Source: Anaerolineales bacterium (lineage in GTDB: Bacteria > Chloroflexota > Anaerolineae > Anaerolineales > Villigracilaceae). From it: a stretch of DNA of 64,000 nucleotides. A model generated the notes under the pieces. That model saw only the letters and a program-made list of their open reading frames with translations. It ran no database searches and was not told the DNA's origin. This document shows, piece by piece, positions 16,399 to 24,370 of the stretch. The position numbers and the translations under genes were made by a program. The DNA lies in assembly GCA_030834895.1 (NCBI GenBank), contig JAUQXA010000026.1, positions 1 to 64,000 of the forward strand, in the 5' to 3' direction. Position 1 is the first letter of the stretch, and each line of letters starts with the position of its first letter.

Positions 16399-17987
16399 TC
16401 TTGAACGTCCCACTCGCTGTATCCAAACATCATGGAAAGGAATTTCTCGCGTTCATCCTTGGTCATGTAGCGTGGACGGGAATAATCTTCCAAAAAGGCC
16501 GTAATCAATTCCACGCCGAGATACTTTCCGTTGTAAAAAACATGGCGGTCGATGAACTCATACTGGGTGATGCGCGTGCCTTTACTGCTCATCTGGTCGA
16601 AGAACAGATTGCCCAAGCCGTAATGGATGAAACTGTCCTTGTAAAATTCCATGCCCTGCGCCACATGCGCCTGACTCCCGCTGACCACCACCGCGCCCGC
16701 GTCCGCAATCAGGCGATAATCCGCCTGCTGTTGGGGGCGTGTTTCGGGCGAGGGGAATTCATGATACTGATAGGTAAAGATGGGGAGATAGCCCTGTGCT
16801 TTATAAGTTTGAATTTGCTGAGTGATGTAATCGAAGTCACAGCGCACCGAACCCGGTCTGTCGGCGCGGGCAGTGGCGTAAACCGTCTTGAAGTCACAGC
16901 CAATGAACATGATCTTGTTGCCGTTTACATCCATGAGTAACGGCTTTTTGCCATCTTCTTCATTGACTCCGCCACCGTAATATCGGATACCAGCGTTCCT
17001 ATAAATCTCGATGGATTCCAACATGGCGGAGCTGTCATAATCGGCAAAGTGGTCGCCCGAAAGTTCCATCACGTCCACGCTAAGGTCGGTGAACAAGCCA
17101 ATGTATTTAGGGGAGCTGCAAAACACTTCGGTGGTTTGCTTTGCATCCGGGTATGGGCATCCCGAATAAAACGGTGACTCGTGGTTGATGTGAAGAATGT
17201 CCGCCTCGCGGAACATATCGCGCAAAACTTCGCCAGGGTAGGTAATGCCTTTTTTCTCCATCCTTTGGGCTGTGAGTCGCGTGAGTGCTGTCACGCCGGT
17301 CAGGACTACTGTGGTCATCTTGGACGAATCGCGATTGGATTCGGGTAATGTAAACCCATCAGACGACAATGCAAAATATGCCTTCAAAGGATAGGCATTT
17401 ACATCGAAGTTCTTGTGGATCGGTGATTGGCCGTCCACGCCGAGGACTTTCCATTTGGGTTGGATTTCTTCGAACGGGATGATTGCCCATGCAGACTCGC
17501 TCCATGCTATATCCAGCATTTGCTCTAGTAACACAACTTTGACAACGCTTGAAGCTGGTTCACCCCAAAGAGTTGTGAATACTGCCAGAGTGGATTCCGT
17601 CATCAGAAGCGTGTGACCAGCTATCGGGTCGGTTGAGTTTCCCTGCCAGGTGGCAATCAAGGCTTGAGAGTCCACCTCATCTGTCAGCGTGGGAAAAGGC
17701 GCAACGAGGGCATAAATCCACAAGGAGCCTGAGTCGGATAGTTCGAGCTTTTGTGTGGCAAGTGATGGGTCGTCGGTTAACGGAATCCCCCAGGTTTGAC
17801 TCAAGTTCATAAGTTCGGCCGGCACAGCAGGGTCAACCCACAACGCTTCGGGCTTGGGCGTGGATGTTGCAGTCGCACTCGGCGGAGGGATAGTGGAAGT
17901 CGTGGGTGTATTTGCAGGCAACTGGGTTGCGGGCGTACAAGCCGCCAGAATGACAAGCAGGAGAAAGGCAACGACGATTTTTTTCAT
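16395..17987 (-). CDS. CapA-family metallophosphatase-like lipoprotein (copy 2)
   Basis: ATG at 17987 gives a typical lipoprotein signal (MKKIVVAFLLLVILAAC) and 530 residues; longer upstream frames have no signal peptide and are rejected. The protein is clearly paralogous to the copy at 14691-16349. Shared blocks include LSQTWGIPLTDDP, LWIYALVAPFPT, IPFEEIQPKWKVL and FIHYGLGNLFFDQM. The metallophosphatase-like region covers about residues 250-500, with LSGDHFADYDSSAMLESIEIY at the usual NNH position. The tandem arrangement suggests a recent duplication. Both are exported lipoproteins, probably acting on a cell-surface polymer. Confidence 0.8.
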   Translation of the reverse strand: MKKIVVAFLLLVILAACTPATQLPANTPTTSTIPPPSATATSTPKPEALWVDPAVPAELMNLSQTWGIPLTDDPSLATQKLELSDSGSLWIYALVAPFPTLTDEVDSQALIATWQGNSTDPIAGHTLLMTESTLAVFTTLWGEPASSVVKVVLLEQMLDIAWSESAWAIIPFEEIQPKWKVLGVDGQSPIHKNFDVNAYPLKAYFALSSDGFTLPESNRDSSKMTTVVLTGVTALTRLTAQRMEKKGITYPGEVLRDMFREADILHINHESPFYSGCPYPDAKQTTEVFCSSPKYIGLFTDLSVDVMELSGDHFADYDSSAMLESIEIYRNAGIRYYGGGVNEEDGKKPLLMDVNGNKIMFIGCDFKTVYATARADRPGSVRCDFDYITQQIQTYKAQGYLPIFTYQYHEFPSPETRPQQQADYRLIADAGAVVVSGSQAHVAQGMEFYKDSFIHYGLGNLFFDQMSSKGTRITQYEFIDRHVFYNGKYLGVELITAFLEDYSRPRYMTKDEREKFLSMMFGYSEWDVQE

Positions 17988-18039
17988 CCGCCTATTTTGC
18001 CATAAACATAACCCATCCGCGCCAAGCGCAAGGTGTTTG

Positions 18040-18624
18040 TCATCCCACCCGAAATACAAACGGGCACGCTCCCCGCGCATGGGTTTCGACTTTTGTGGTT
18101 TGGGCAATCGGTCTGCCCAGTGATTTCTCCAACAGAGACAAATCCAGCCCGCACAGTTCGGGATGCTTCTCGACGACCTTCGCAAATGGGCATCTGCCAA
18201 AGATCACCCGTGGACCTTCCGCCCCTGCCTCCCACCGTGCCTGGTAATGCATCTCGTTAAGTTTGTCCACTAGAGCGGACAAGCGTTTAGCCATTGGCTG
18301 GTTCGCAATCCCTACCAGCCCATGAGATTGAGCAATGCGTTCGCCCACTACTTCCAAATTCATCTTTTCATCCAGGAGTGCATCCGCCAACACGGACAGG
18401 TTGTCACCCAGCACCGCCTGTGAAAGCGAATAAACCTTTTCAGGCCTGCCGCGTCCACCATGTTGATACACTGCATTGACCTCCACTCGCCCATCCGAAA
18501 CCAAAACGCCGAGGTGATGCCGCACGTTTGGCGTGGACATATCCAATGCGCGCGCAATCTCCCGCGCCGAAGCGGAGCGGGTCTTCTTGAGGTGGGCAAG
18601 GACTTTCTGGCGGGCGGTTGTCAT
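18040..18624 (-). CDS. SufR-like helix-turn-helix regulator with Cys-rich C-terminus
   Basis: ATG 18624 gives 194 residues. The N-terminal winged helix reads ARQKVLAHLKKTRSASAREI then ALDMSTPNVRHHLGVL and a GGRGRPEKVY wing. The C-terminal part has three cysteines in a SufR-like arrangement: GRCPFAKVVEKHPELC, then ARGACPF. In SufR these hold a 4Fe-4S cluster that controls repression of Fe-S assembly genes. The gene is divergent from iscX-nuoBCDI, and the 174-nt spacer holds an inverted repeat (18659-18676) overlapping its own -35. Regulation of the Fe-S block by cluster status is the inference. Confidence 0.78.
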   Translation of the reverse strand: MTTARQKVLAHLKKTRSASAREIARALDMSTPNVRHHLGVLVSDGRVEVNAVYQHGGRGRPEKVYSLSQAVLGDNLSVLADALLDEKMNLEVVGERIAQSHGLVGIANQPMAKRLSALVDKLNEMHYQARWEAGAEGPRVIFGRCPFAKVVEKHPELCGLDLSLLEKSLGRPIAQTTKVETHARGACPFVFRVG

Positions 18625-18636
18625 AAAATTATGATG

Positions 18637-18712
18637 ATTATACTCACTTTTACATTTTTGCAAATATATTTTTGCATAATTCAATTGACTTATCCTGCCG
18701 CCCTGCTATAAT
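18637..18712. promoter_or_regulatory. Divergent promoters with shared TGCAAA-N6-TTTGCA operator candidate
   Basis: For the minus-strand regulator, TTTGCA (18659-18664) and TATAAT (18637-18642) are 16 nt apart. Transcription would begin about 6 nt before ATG 18624. For the plus-strand iscX-nuo genes, TTGACT (18685-18690) and TATAAT (18707-18712) are 16 nt apart. The perfect repeat TGCAAA-TATATT-TTTGCA at 18659-18676 covers the regulator -35 and lies just upstream of the iscX -35. Confidence 0.7.
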
Positions 18713-18798
18713 GCGGGGGATTCAACAAATCAACGAGTCAGCGATTCAGCAAGTCAGCTATTCGACTTTTGACCTTCGACTTTCAACTGCCACCACAC

Positions 18799-19008
18799 AT
18801 GACCTTTACTTGGGACACCACTTATGCCATTGCTTTGGAGTTGCGTCGTCAGCATCCCGAAGTAAATATCGAAGAAGTGTCGCTGGGTCAAATCTACCGC
18901 TGGACGCTTGAACTGAGTGAATTCGAGGATGATCCCGCGCTTGCAAACGACGACATCCTTCACGCAATCTATCAAGACTGGTTCGAGGAGAACATTCATG
19001 GACAATGA
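18799..19008 (+). CDS. iscX: IscX/YfhJ-like iron-sulfur assembly protein
   Basis: ATG 18799 gives a 69-residue acidic protein. Its pattern is that of Isc[14 protein letters not shown] at the N-terminus, then the [19 protein letters not shown] and IYQDWFEE segments. IscX binds iron and the cysteine desulfurase IscS and modulates cluster assembly. In gammaproteobacteria it ends the isc operon. Here it stands first in a transcript with nuoB, whose ATG (18998) overlaps its last codons. No strong Shine-Dalgarno site precedes it. The link to an Fe-S-rich respiratory enzyme and a SufR-like regulator supports the call. Confidence 0.85.
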   Translation: MTFTWDTTYAIALELRRQHPEVNIEEVSLGQIYRWTLELSEFEDDPALANDDILHAIYQDWFEENIHGQ

Positions 19009-19630
19009 ACAATTGAGTTTGCCCAACTACACCATCCCCGAAGACATGCGGGATGTTGTAGCCGTCACCACGCTCGACCGCCTCTACAACTGGGGTCGGC
19101 GTTCTTCGTTGTGGCCCCTGACCTTCGGTCTGGCTTGCTGCGCCATCGAAATGATCGCGGCGCAAATGGCGCGTTACGACATGGCGCGCTTTGGCATGGA
19201 GGTCATGCGCCCTTCACCGCGTCAGGCAGATATGATCCTGGTTTCAGGAACCGTCACCAAGAAGATGCTGCCCGCTATCATCCGCCTGTATAACCAGATG
19301 CCTGAACCAAAGTACGTTGTGGCGATGGGTGCGTGCGCTTCGGGCGGCGGACCCTTCAAGGAAGGTTACAACGTGGTCGCTGGCATCGACAAGTTCCTCC
19401 CCGTTGACGTGTACATCCCCGGCTGTCCTCCCACCCCGCAGGCGCTCATGGCTGGCTTGATCAAGTTGCAACAGAAGATCGACAAGGACTCGCTCAAGAA
19501 AGTCCGCTGGTATCAGAAGGGCAAGGAAGACCCGAACTACGTCCCAATGCCCATCCTCGGTCCCGACCTGATCGATGTGCGCCGCAACGAGGAATACAAG
19601 AAAGCCGCTGCCGTAAAGGAAGGTGCATAA
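18998..19630 (+). CDS. nuoB: NADH-quinone oxidoreductase subunit B
   Basis: The 210-residue product holds the PSST/NuoB domain that binds cluster N2, the last Fe-S centre before quinone. The ligands are visible in [12 protein letters not shown], in [11 protein letters not shown] and in [21 protein letters not shown] lies 7 nt before ATG 18998, inside iscX. The stop overlaps the nuoCD start by one base (TAATG). The C-terminus has a short extension after [10 protein letters not shown]. nuoA, normally upstream, is replaced by iscX here. Confidence 0.95.
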   Translation: MDNEQLSLPNYTIPEDMRDVVAVTTLDRLYNWGRRSSLWPLTFGLACCAIEMIAAQMARYDMARFGMEVMRPSPRQADMILVSGTVTKKMLPAIIRLYNQMPEPKYVVAMGACASGGGPFKEGYNVVAGIDKFLPVDVYIPGCPPTPQALMAGLIKLQQKIDKDSLKKVRWYQKGKEDPNYVPMPILGPDLIDVRRNEEYKKAAAVKEGA

Positions 19631-21372
19631 TGGCGACCGATATCCAGACTCAAGTTGTTGACCTGGCTGCCCATTTCCCGGGCAAAGTCGCCGCCGAAAG
19701 CCGCCCCGGCTACAGCGGATTCATGGTGAACAAGGAAAATCTGACCGAAGTGGCGACGGCCGCCCGCGACGAATTCGGCTATGACCTGCTCCATGCCCTG
19801 ACCGGCGTGGACTACCTCGAACAGAACAAAATGGAAGTGGTCTACCACCTCCACAAGACCACGGGCGGACCGAAACTGATTTTCCGCACCCAAGCCGACC
19901 GCGTCGACCCCATCGAAATTCCATCAGTCACCCCCATTTGGGCTGGCGCGGAATATCAGGAACGCGAAGTCTTTGACCTGTTTGGTGTCATATTTACCGG
20001 GCATCCCGACCTGCGCCGGATTTTGATGTGGGAAGGCTTCGAAGGCTACCCGCTCCGCAAGGATTGGAAGGAAGCCTTCTACGAAGAGGATATCAAGCCC
20101 TACAAGAGCCGCTGGCCCGAAGGCAAGCATACCTATGCCGAATTCAAGAATCCCTTCCGTGACAACTTGAAATTCCCGGCGAACTTCAACCCGGACGAAT
20201 ACAAGCCCGAAGGCGAAAAAGACCTTTACAGCTCCCTCGAACGCTTCACCGTCCAACAGGAGGGCGGACTCAAGACCGACCACGCCGTCGTCAACCTCGG
20301 ACCGCATCACCCTTCGACCCACGGCGTGCTGCGCGTGGCGGTCACCCTCGAAGGTGAAACCGTACTGGGGCTTAAACCCGTCATGGGCTACCTGCACCGC
20401 AACCATGAAAAAATCGGCGAACGCAACACCTTCCTGCAAATCATGCCGTATACCGACCGCCTCGATTACTTCAACTCGATGAGCAATAACTTCGGGTACG
20501 CCATCACGGTCGAAAAGCTGATGAACATCACCGTTGCCGAACGCGCCGAATACATCCGCGTCATCATGGCGGAACTCAGCCGTATCCAGAACCACCTGGT
20601 CTTTATCGGCATGTTGCTCAATGACCTCGGCACGATGTTCACGCCCGCCCTGTACGCCTTTGAAGAGCGCGAATTGATCCTCGACATCTTCGAAGCCGTC
20701 GCCGGCTCGCGCATGATGTGCAACTACTTCCGCTTTGGCGGCGTGGTGCGTGACGTGACCGAAGACCAGATGCAGAAAATCAAGGATTTGGTGTTCGACC
20801 GCCTGCCCGCCAAGACCGACGAAATGGAACGCTTCCTGAACCAGAATGAAGTTTTAGTCGGACGTTTGAAAGGCATCCATGTATTGAACGCGGAAGACGC
20901 CGTCAACTTCTCAGTGACTGGTCCCGTCCTGCGCGCTGCGGGCGTCCCCTATGACCTGCGCCGCGCCGACCCCTATTCGATCTATGACCGCTTCGACTTC
21001 GATGTGGCGCTGCGCCACAACGGCGATATGATGGACAACTACCTGATTCGCTTCGATGAGATCCGTCAATCCCTGCGAATCCTGGAACAGGCGATCAAAC
21101 AAATCCCCGGTGGACCGATCAACTCGCAGAAACCGAATTACCAGGTCAAGGTCCCGGCTGGCGAAGCCTACGGACGTATCGAGGCTCCCAAGGGCGAACT
21201 CGGCTACTACGTCATCTCGACCGGCAAACAGAATCCCTACCGCTATCACGTCCGCCCGCCGTCATTCGTCAACCTCACGGCGATTGAAAAGATGTGCGTT
21301 GGAAAGAAGATTCAGGACTTCGTTGCCCTGCTTGCCATGCTCGACATCGTCATGGGCGAATTGGACCGCTAA
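19630..21372 (+). CDS. nuoCD: NADH-quinone oxidoreductase subunit C/D fusion
   Basis: In this 580-residue fusion, residues about 1-170 are NuoC (30 kDa), with the signature AEYQEREVFDLFGVIFTGHP and LRRILMWEGFEGYPLRKDW. Residues about 205-580 are NuoD (49 kDa), with VNLGPHHPSTHGVLRVAVTL, MGYLHRNHEKIGE, and the conserved end IVMGELDR. NuoD forms the quinone-reduction pocket with NuoB. The linker near residues 171-200 is charged. Such fusions occur in enterobacteria and several other lineages. It is translationally coupled to nuoB and followed after 14 nt by nuoI. Confidence 0.95.
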   Translation: MATDIQTQVVDLAAHFPGKVAAESRPGYSGFMVNKENLTEVATAARDEFGYDLLHALTGVDYLEQNKMEVVYHLHKTTGGPKLIFRTQADRVDPIEIPSVTPIWAGAEYQEREVFDLFGVIFTGHPDLRRILMWEGFEGYPLRKDWKEAFYEEDIKPYKSRWPEGKHTYAEFKNPFRDNLKFPANFNPDEYKPEGEKDLYSSLERFTVQQEGGLKTDHAVVNLGPHHPSTHGVLRVAVTLEGETVLGLKPVMGYLHRNHEKIGERNTFLQIMPYTDRLDYFNSMSNNFGYAITVEKLMNITVAERAEYIRVIMAELSRIQNHLVFIGMLLNDLGTMFTPALYAFEERELILDIFEAVAGSRMMCNYFRFGGVVRDVTEDQMQKIKDLVFDRLPAKTDEMERFLNQNEVLVGRLKGIHVLNAEDAVNFSVTGPVLRAAGVPYDLRRADPYSIYDRFDFDVALRHNGDMMDNYLIRFDEIRQSLRILEQAIKQIPGGPINSQKPNYQVKVPAGEAYGRIEAPKGELGYYVISTGKQNPYRYHVRPPSFVNLTAIEKMCVGKKIQDFVALLAMLDIVMGELDR

Positions 21373-21386
21373 CAGGAGAAACTATC

Positions 21387-22010
21387 ATGTATGGATTAGG
21401 CATTCTTAAAGGACTTAGCGTAACCTGGAAGCGTTTCTGGGATACCTACATCGACGATATTTCGTGGGCTGTGACCGGCAAAAAGCGTTACCGCACCGAG
21501 GAAGGCATCAAGCATCGCTCCAGTAAGAACACCAAGGGCATCTTCACTGTGCAATATCCCGAAGAGCAGTTGATCGTGCCCGAGGAATTCCGCTTCGTAC
21601 CGTTTTTAGTCTATGAAGAAAAGGACGGCAAGAAAGATGTGCGCTGCACCGCCTGTGGTATTTGCGCGAAGGCATGTCCACCACAATGCATCTGGATCGT
21701 CCGTTCCAGTGACCCGGTGACCGGCAAACCCGTCGCCACTCCGTCGGAATTTTATATCGACATGGATGTCTGCATGAACTGCGGATTCTGCGCCGAGTAC
21801 TGTCCCTTCGACGCGATCAAGATGGATCACGATTTTGACATCGCCTCGTTCGGGCGCAACGTGTACAACCTTGAAAAATTATTGAAGCCTGTATCTTATT
21901 ATTCACAAATCCGCCCGTTGAACTACAACGCGGAAGAAGAGGAACGCAGGGCAAAGGAAGCAGCCAAGGCTGCGAGAGCAGCAGGAGCAGCCATAACCCC
22001 GGCAGCGTAA
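21387..22010 (+). CDS. nuoI: NADH-quinone oxidoreductase subunit I (2x 4Fe-4S)
   Basis: ATG 21387 follows CAGGAGA and gives 207 residues. Two ferredoxin motifs are present: CTACGICAKACPPQC near residue 86 and CMNCGFCAEYCP near residue 130. They bind clusters N6a and N6b, which relay electrons to N2 in NuoB. The N-terminal helix GILKGLSVTWKRFWDTY anchors the subunit to the membrane arm. The last 25 residues are Ala/Glu/Lys rich and variable. No further nuo genes follow, so the remaining subunits must be encoded elsewhere if the complex is complete. Confidence 0.94.
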   Translation: MYGLGILKGLSVTWKRFWDTYIDDISWAVTGKKRYRTEEGIKHRSSKNTKGIFTVQYPEEQLIVPEEFRFVPFLVYEEKDGKKDVRCTACGICAKACPPQCIWIVRSSDPVTGKPVATPSEFYIDMDVCMNCGFCAEYCPFDAIKMDHDFDIASFGRNVYNLEKLLKPVSYYSQIRPLNYNAEEEERRAKEAAKAARAAGAAITPAA

Positions 22011-22044
22011 GTGAATATGTAGTCAGGTAGTCAAAGTTAGACAG

Positions 22045-22071
22045 GTACACAGGTGAAGTTTGCCTGTGTAC
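22045..22071 (+). terminator. Hairpin between nuoI and mrp
   Basis: GTACACAGG and CCTGTGTAC pair around a 9-nt loop, flanked by AGT/ACT words. No tight T-run follows, so readthrough into mrp is likely. Similar AAGTACACAGG words occur at 50550-50640. Confidence 0.45.
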
Positions 22072-22099
22072 TTGTTTACTTTCAGCACAGGAAATATAT

Positions 22100-23179
22100 A
22101 TGTCAAACAAAATTACAAAGGAAGCAGTACTCGCCGCGCTTGGCAAGGTGCAGGAACCTGAGCTACATCAGGACCTCGTCACCCTCAACATGATCCGCAA
22201 TTTGGAAATCGAGGGCGACAAGGTTTCGTTTACGGTGATGCTCACCACCCCCGCCTGCCCCCTGCGCGGACGAATCGACAAGGAAGTTCGTGAAGCCGTG
22301 ATGGCAGTTGACGGCGTGAAGACCGTCGAAGTGAAAATGGACTCGGATGTTCCAAACGATGGGCGTATGCGCGGGCTGGTCAATATGCCCATCCGCAACG
22401 CCATCGCCATTGGCTCCGGCAAGGGCGGCGTGGGCAAATCCACCATCTCAGTCAATATCGCTGTGGCACTCGCCCAAAGCGGAGCGCGCGTCGGCTTGAT
22501 GGATGCGGACATCTATGGTCCCAACACCCCCACCATGCTCGGTGTGGATAAACTCCCCGCCCCCAATGGTCCCAAGCTCATCCCCGCTGAAGCCTACGGC
22601 ATCAAGATGGTCTCGATGGGACTGCTGGTCAAGCCCGGTCAACCCCTCATCTGGCGCGGACCAATGCTCAACTCCGCTATCCGCCAGTTTCTCAGTGATG
22701 TGGAGTGGGGCGAACTCGACTACCTCATCATCGATCTTCCGCCCGGAACGGGTGACGCGGCTTTGTCCCTCGCCCAAGCCCTGCCCCTGAGCGGCGCGGT
22801 GATCGTCACCCTGCCGCAGATGGTTTCTCTGGAGGATGCCAGTCGCGGCTTGAACATGTTCAAACAGTTGGAAGTTCCCATCCTTGGCGTGGTCGAGAAC
22901 ATGTCTTACCTCGACCTGCCCGACGGCACCCGCATGGACCTCTTCGGTTCGGGCGGCGGCGAGGCAATGGCAAAAGCCAGCAACGAAACCTTCCTTGGAC
23001 AAATCCCCATCGACCAGAACGTCCGCATCGGCGGCGACACGGGCAAACCCATTGTCGTCTCGTACCCCGATTCGGCTGTGGCAAAAGCCATTCAGGAGAT
23101 TGCCCAGAAGATTGCCGCAAAAGCCAGCGTGGCGGCAATGACGGCGAATAATGCATTGCCGATCAATATTACGGAGTGA
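22100..23179 (+). CDS. mrp: Mrp/ApbC-family Fe-S cluster carrier ATPase with N-terminal MIP18 domain
   Basis: The 359-residue protein has an N-terminal MIP18/DUF59 domain (about 1-90; ending in VDGVKTVEVKM). A ParA-like P-loop ATPase with the deviant Walker A GSGKGGVGKST starts near residue 105. Downstream motifs are DADIYGPNTPTMLG and DLPPGTGDAALSLAQ. The paired cysteines of many ApbC proteins (CxxC) are not obvious in the C-terminal part, where LDLPDGTRMDLFG stands instead. Mrp proteins bind and transfer 4Fe-4S clusters, including to complex I. The position after nuoI fits that role. CAGGAAAT precedes the start. Confidence 0.88.
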   Translation: MSNKITKEAVLAALGKVQEPELHQDLVTLNMIRNLEIEGDKVSFTVMLTTPACPLRGRIDKEVREAVMAVDGVKTVEVKMDSDVPNDGRMRGLVNMPIRNAIAIGSGKGGVGKSTISVNIAVALAQSGARVGLMDADIYGPNTPTMLGVDKLPAPNGPKLIPAEAYGIKMVSMGLLVKPGQPLIWRGPMLNSAIRQFLSDVEWGELDYLIIDLPPGTGDAALSLAQALPLSGAVIVTLPQMVSLEDASRGLNMFKQLEVPILGVVENMSYLDLPDGTRMDLFGSGGGEAMAKASNETFLGQIPIDQNVRIGGDTGKPIVVSYPDSAVAKAIQEIAQKIAAKASVAAMTANNALPINITE

Positions 23180-23203
23180 TTGGTTTGGTAATTTGAGATT
23201 TGG

Positions 23204-23239
23204 AAGACTCGATGGACTATTTGTCCGTCGGGTCTTTTT
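23204..23239 (+). terminator. Rho-independent terminator after mrp
   Basis: AAGACTCGATGGAC and GTCCGTCGGGTCTT form a stem with two G-T or mismatched positions, followed by TTTTT. It closes the Fe-S transcript just before the cassette array. Confidence 0.75.
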
Positions 23240-23272
23240 GATTATCTCAATTGGTGCGTAGTTCGCTAATAA

Positions 23273-23362
23273 TTAGCATAAGAGGTAGTCCAACTTGCAG
23301 AAAATTGACCATCGTTTCGACCTTAGGGGCACATTTGAATTGCAATTAGGGCATTTTGCCAT
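23273..23362 (-). CDS. Short zinc-finger-like cassette gene, probably truncated (29 aa)
   Basis: ATG 23362 has AAGGAG about 8 nt upstream. The product starts MAKCPNCNSNVPLRSK and stops after 29 residues. CPNC is one half of a zinc ribbon; a second CxxC knuckle is missing, although a lone Cys is the final residue. Small zinc-ribbon proteins are frequent in integron cassettes. It lies directly beyond the degenerate attC site on the same strand as the other cassette genes, so it may be the remnant of a fourth cassette. Confidence is limited by the small size. Confidence 0.4.
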   Translation of the reverse strand: MAKCPNCNSNVPLRSKRWSIFCKLDYLLC

Positions 23363-23414
23363 ACAACCACTCCTTCACAAGTGACAATTTTTGGTTTTGG
23401 TTCAATGATCAGCA

Positions 23415-23567
23415 ACCCAATGACTTCCATTATCTGCTGGCGGACGAGTGTGGACTCTGCCTGGGAGCGGGGAAAAAACCGAAGCCACGCTTCGCACGCC
23501 GCGAGGCGGCAGTCCCACACTGCCTGCCCTGAGCCTGTCGAAGGGTCAGGCGCACGCTGTGTTAGGT
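23415..23567 (-). repeat. attC-like recombination site A (degenerate, with inserted repeat)
   Basis: Read on the minus strand it starts with ACCTAAC and the block ACAGCGTGCG-CTGAC that site B also has. It ends with ATTGGGT, one base off the GTTRRRY consensus. A 19-bp CCTGAGCCTGTCGAAGG-type dispersed repeat (23527-23545) interrupts the left arm, which makes the site longer (153 nt) than B and C. The arms CAGTGTGGGACT and AGTCCACACT remain complementary. Confidence 0.65.
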
Positions 23568-23692
23568 GCGGTAGAACTTGAAGACGTGCGTGCTTGAAAA
23601 ATATTATATACCCATCGCGGACAAGATGTTTATACATAACCAAATTCTTTACAACTACAAAAGCACAACCTACCAGTTCTTTTTTCACCGCA

Positions 23693-24136
23693 CTAAGGCT
23701 CCAATGTTTTCGTGGGAACAGGTAGGAGAGGATTCTGCCAAATATCTGGATTAATCTCTGCTTTTATTCTCCAACAAAGGATACTCACCATGTCTTCATT
23801 GTCGTAAGTGCTGCCAATAATTGCTTGTGCCAGTTCGCATTCGTCTAATGCGCCGTACAAATCTTTTCTTTCATAAAGCATTGTTTGAGCCTTTACAAGG
23901 TGAGGCTCTCCAATCATCCACCGCGTTCCACTGTCTATCGTAACCCATACCCCTACCAGACTAGATTTTAGTGAATGACCATAATCACCCGTGTCGAAAC
24001 CTTGACGAGCCCGTGAAAAATGATTTCGTGCATCGGAATGTCCTAAGCCTTCTCTAATTGCTTGAATAGCAACTACAGAAACTAGCGAGAAAATCAACAG
24101 AGAAACAAGAACAACGCGCCAATTGGTTTTCATCAT
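23693..24136 (-). CDS. Cassette gene: hypothetical membrane-anchored protein (147 aa)
   Basis: An N-terminal membrane segment (WRVVLVSLLIFSLVSVVAIQ) is followed by a soluble part of about 120 residues. That part has TPR-like helices (RNHFSRARQGFDTGDYGHSL, MLYERKDLYGALDECELAQA). No named family is recognised. A second ATG at codon 2 is also possible. The gene lies alone between attC sites B and A, in the expected orientation. The cores at its two ends are exact complements (GTTAGGT and ACCTAAC). Base composition is richer in A/T than the neighbouring chromosome. Confidence 0.65.
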   Translation of the reverse strand: MMKTNWRVVLVSLLIFSLVSVVAIQAIREGLGHSDARNHFSRARQGFDTGDYGHSLKSSLVGVWVTIDSGTRWMIGEPHLVKAQTMLYERKDLYGALDECELAQAIIGSTYDNEDMVSILCWRIKAEINPDIWQNPLLPVPTKTLEP

Positions 24137-24178
24137 TGTATTGATCTTTAGATTGGTTCGGCAAGTACAAATATTAGC

Positions 24179-24307
24179 ACCTAACGGTGTGCGTTACTTG
24201 CTGGCGGGAGGGATAAGGGAACGCCATTTTAACGGAACCGGCTTGAGCCAAGAAGCTGCTTGAAAACGCGGCACGTGCCCACACGTCAGCCGCACGCTGT
24301 GTTGGGC
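24179..24307 (-). repeat. attC recombination site B (129 nt)
   Basis: On the minus strand it runs from GCCCAAC (24307-24301) to GTTAGGT (24185-24179), fitting RYYYAAC and GTTRRRY. The inner arms CAGCGTGCGGC and GTAACGCACACC pair imperfectly, with unpaired bases as in integron attC hairpins. The central loop is variable. A cassette gene follows on the minus strand. Confidence 0.8.
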
Positions 24308-24370
24308 GTTTTTTATGCAGGAAGACTCATTGGCTAAAAAGGACAGTGTACTATATTTGCTAAAAGTATT

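Noticed and set aside
23323..23688. 121-codon minus-strand frame across the attC-like site A
   Set aside because: Its translation runs through the recombination-site palindrome and the inserted repeat (for example PSTGSGQAVWDC), with no domain and a poor start.
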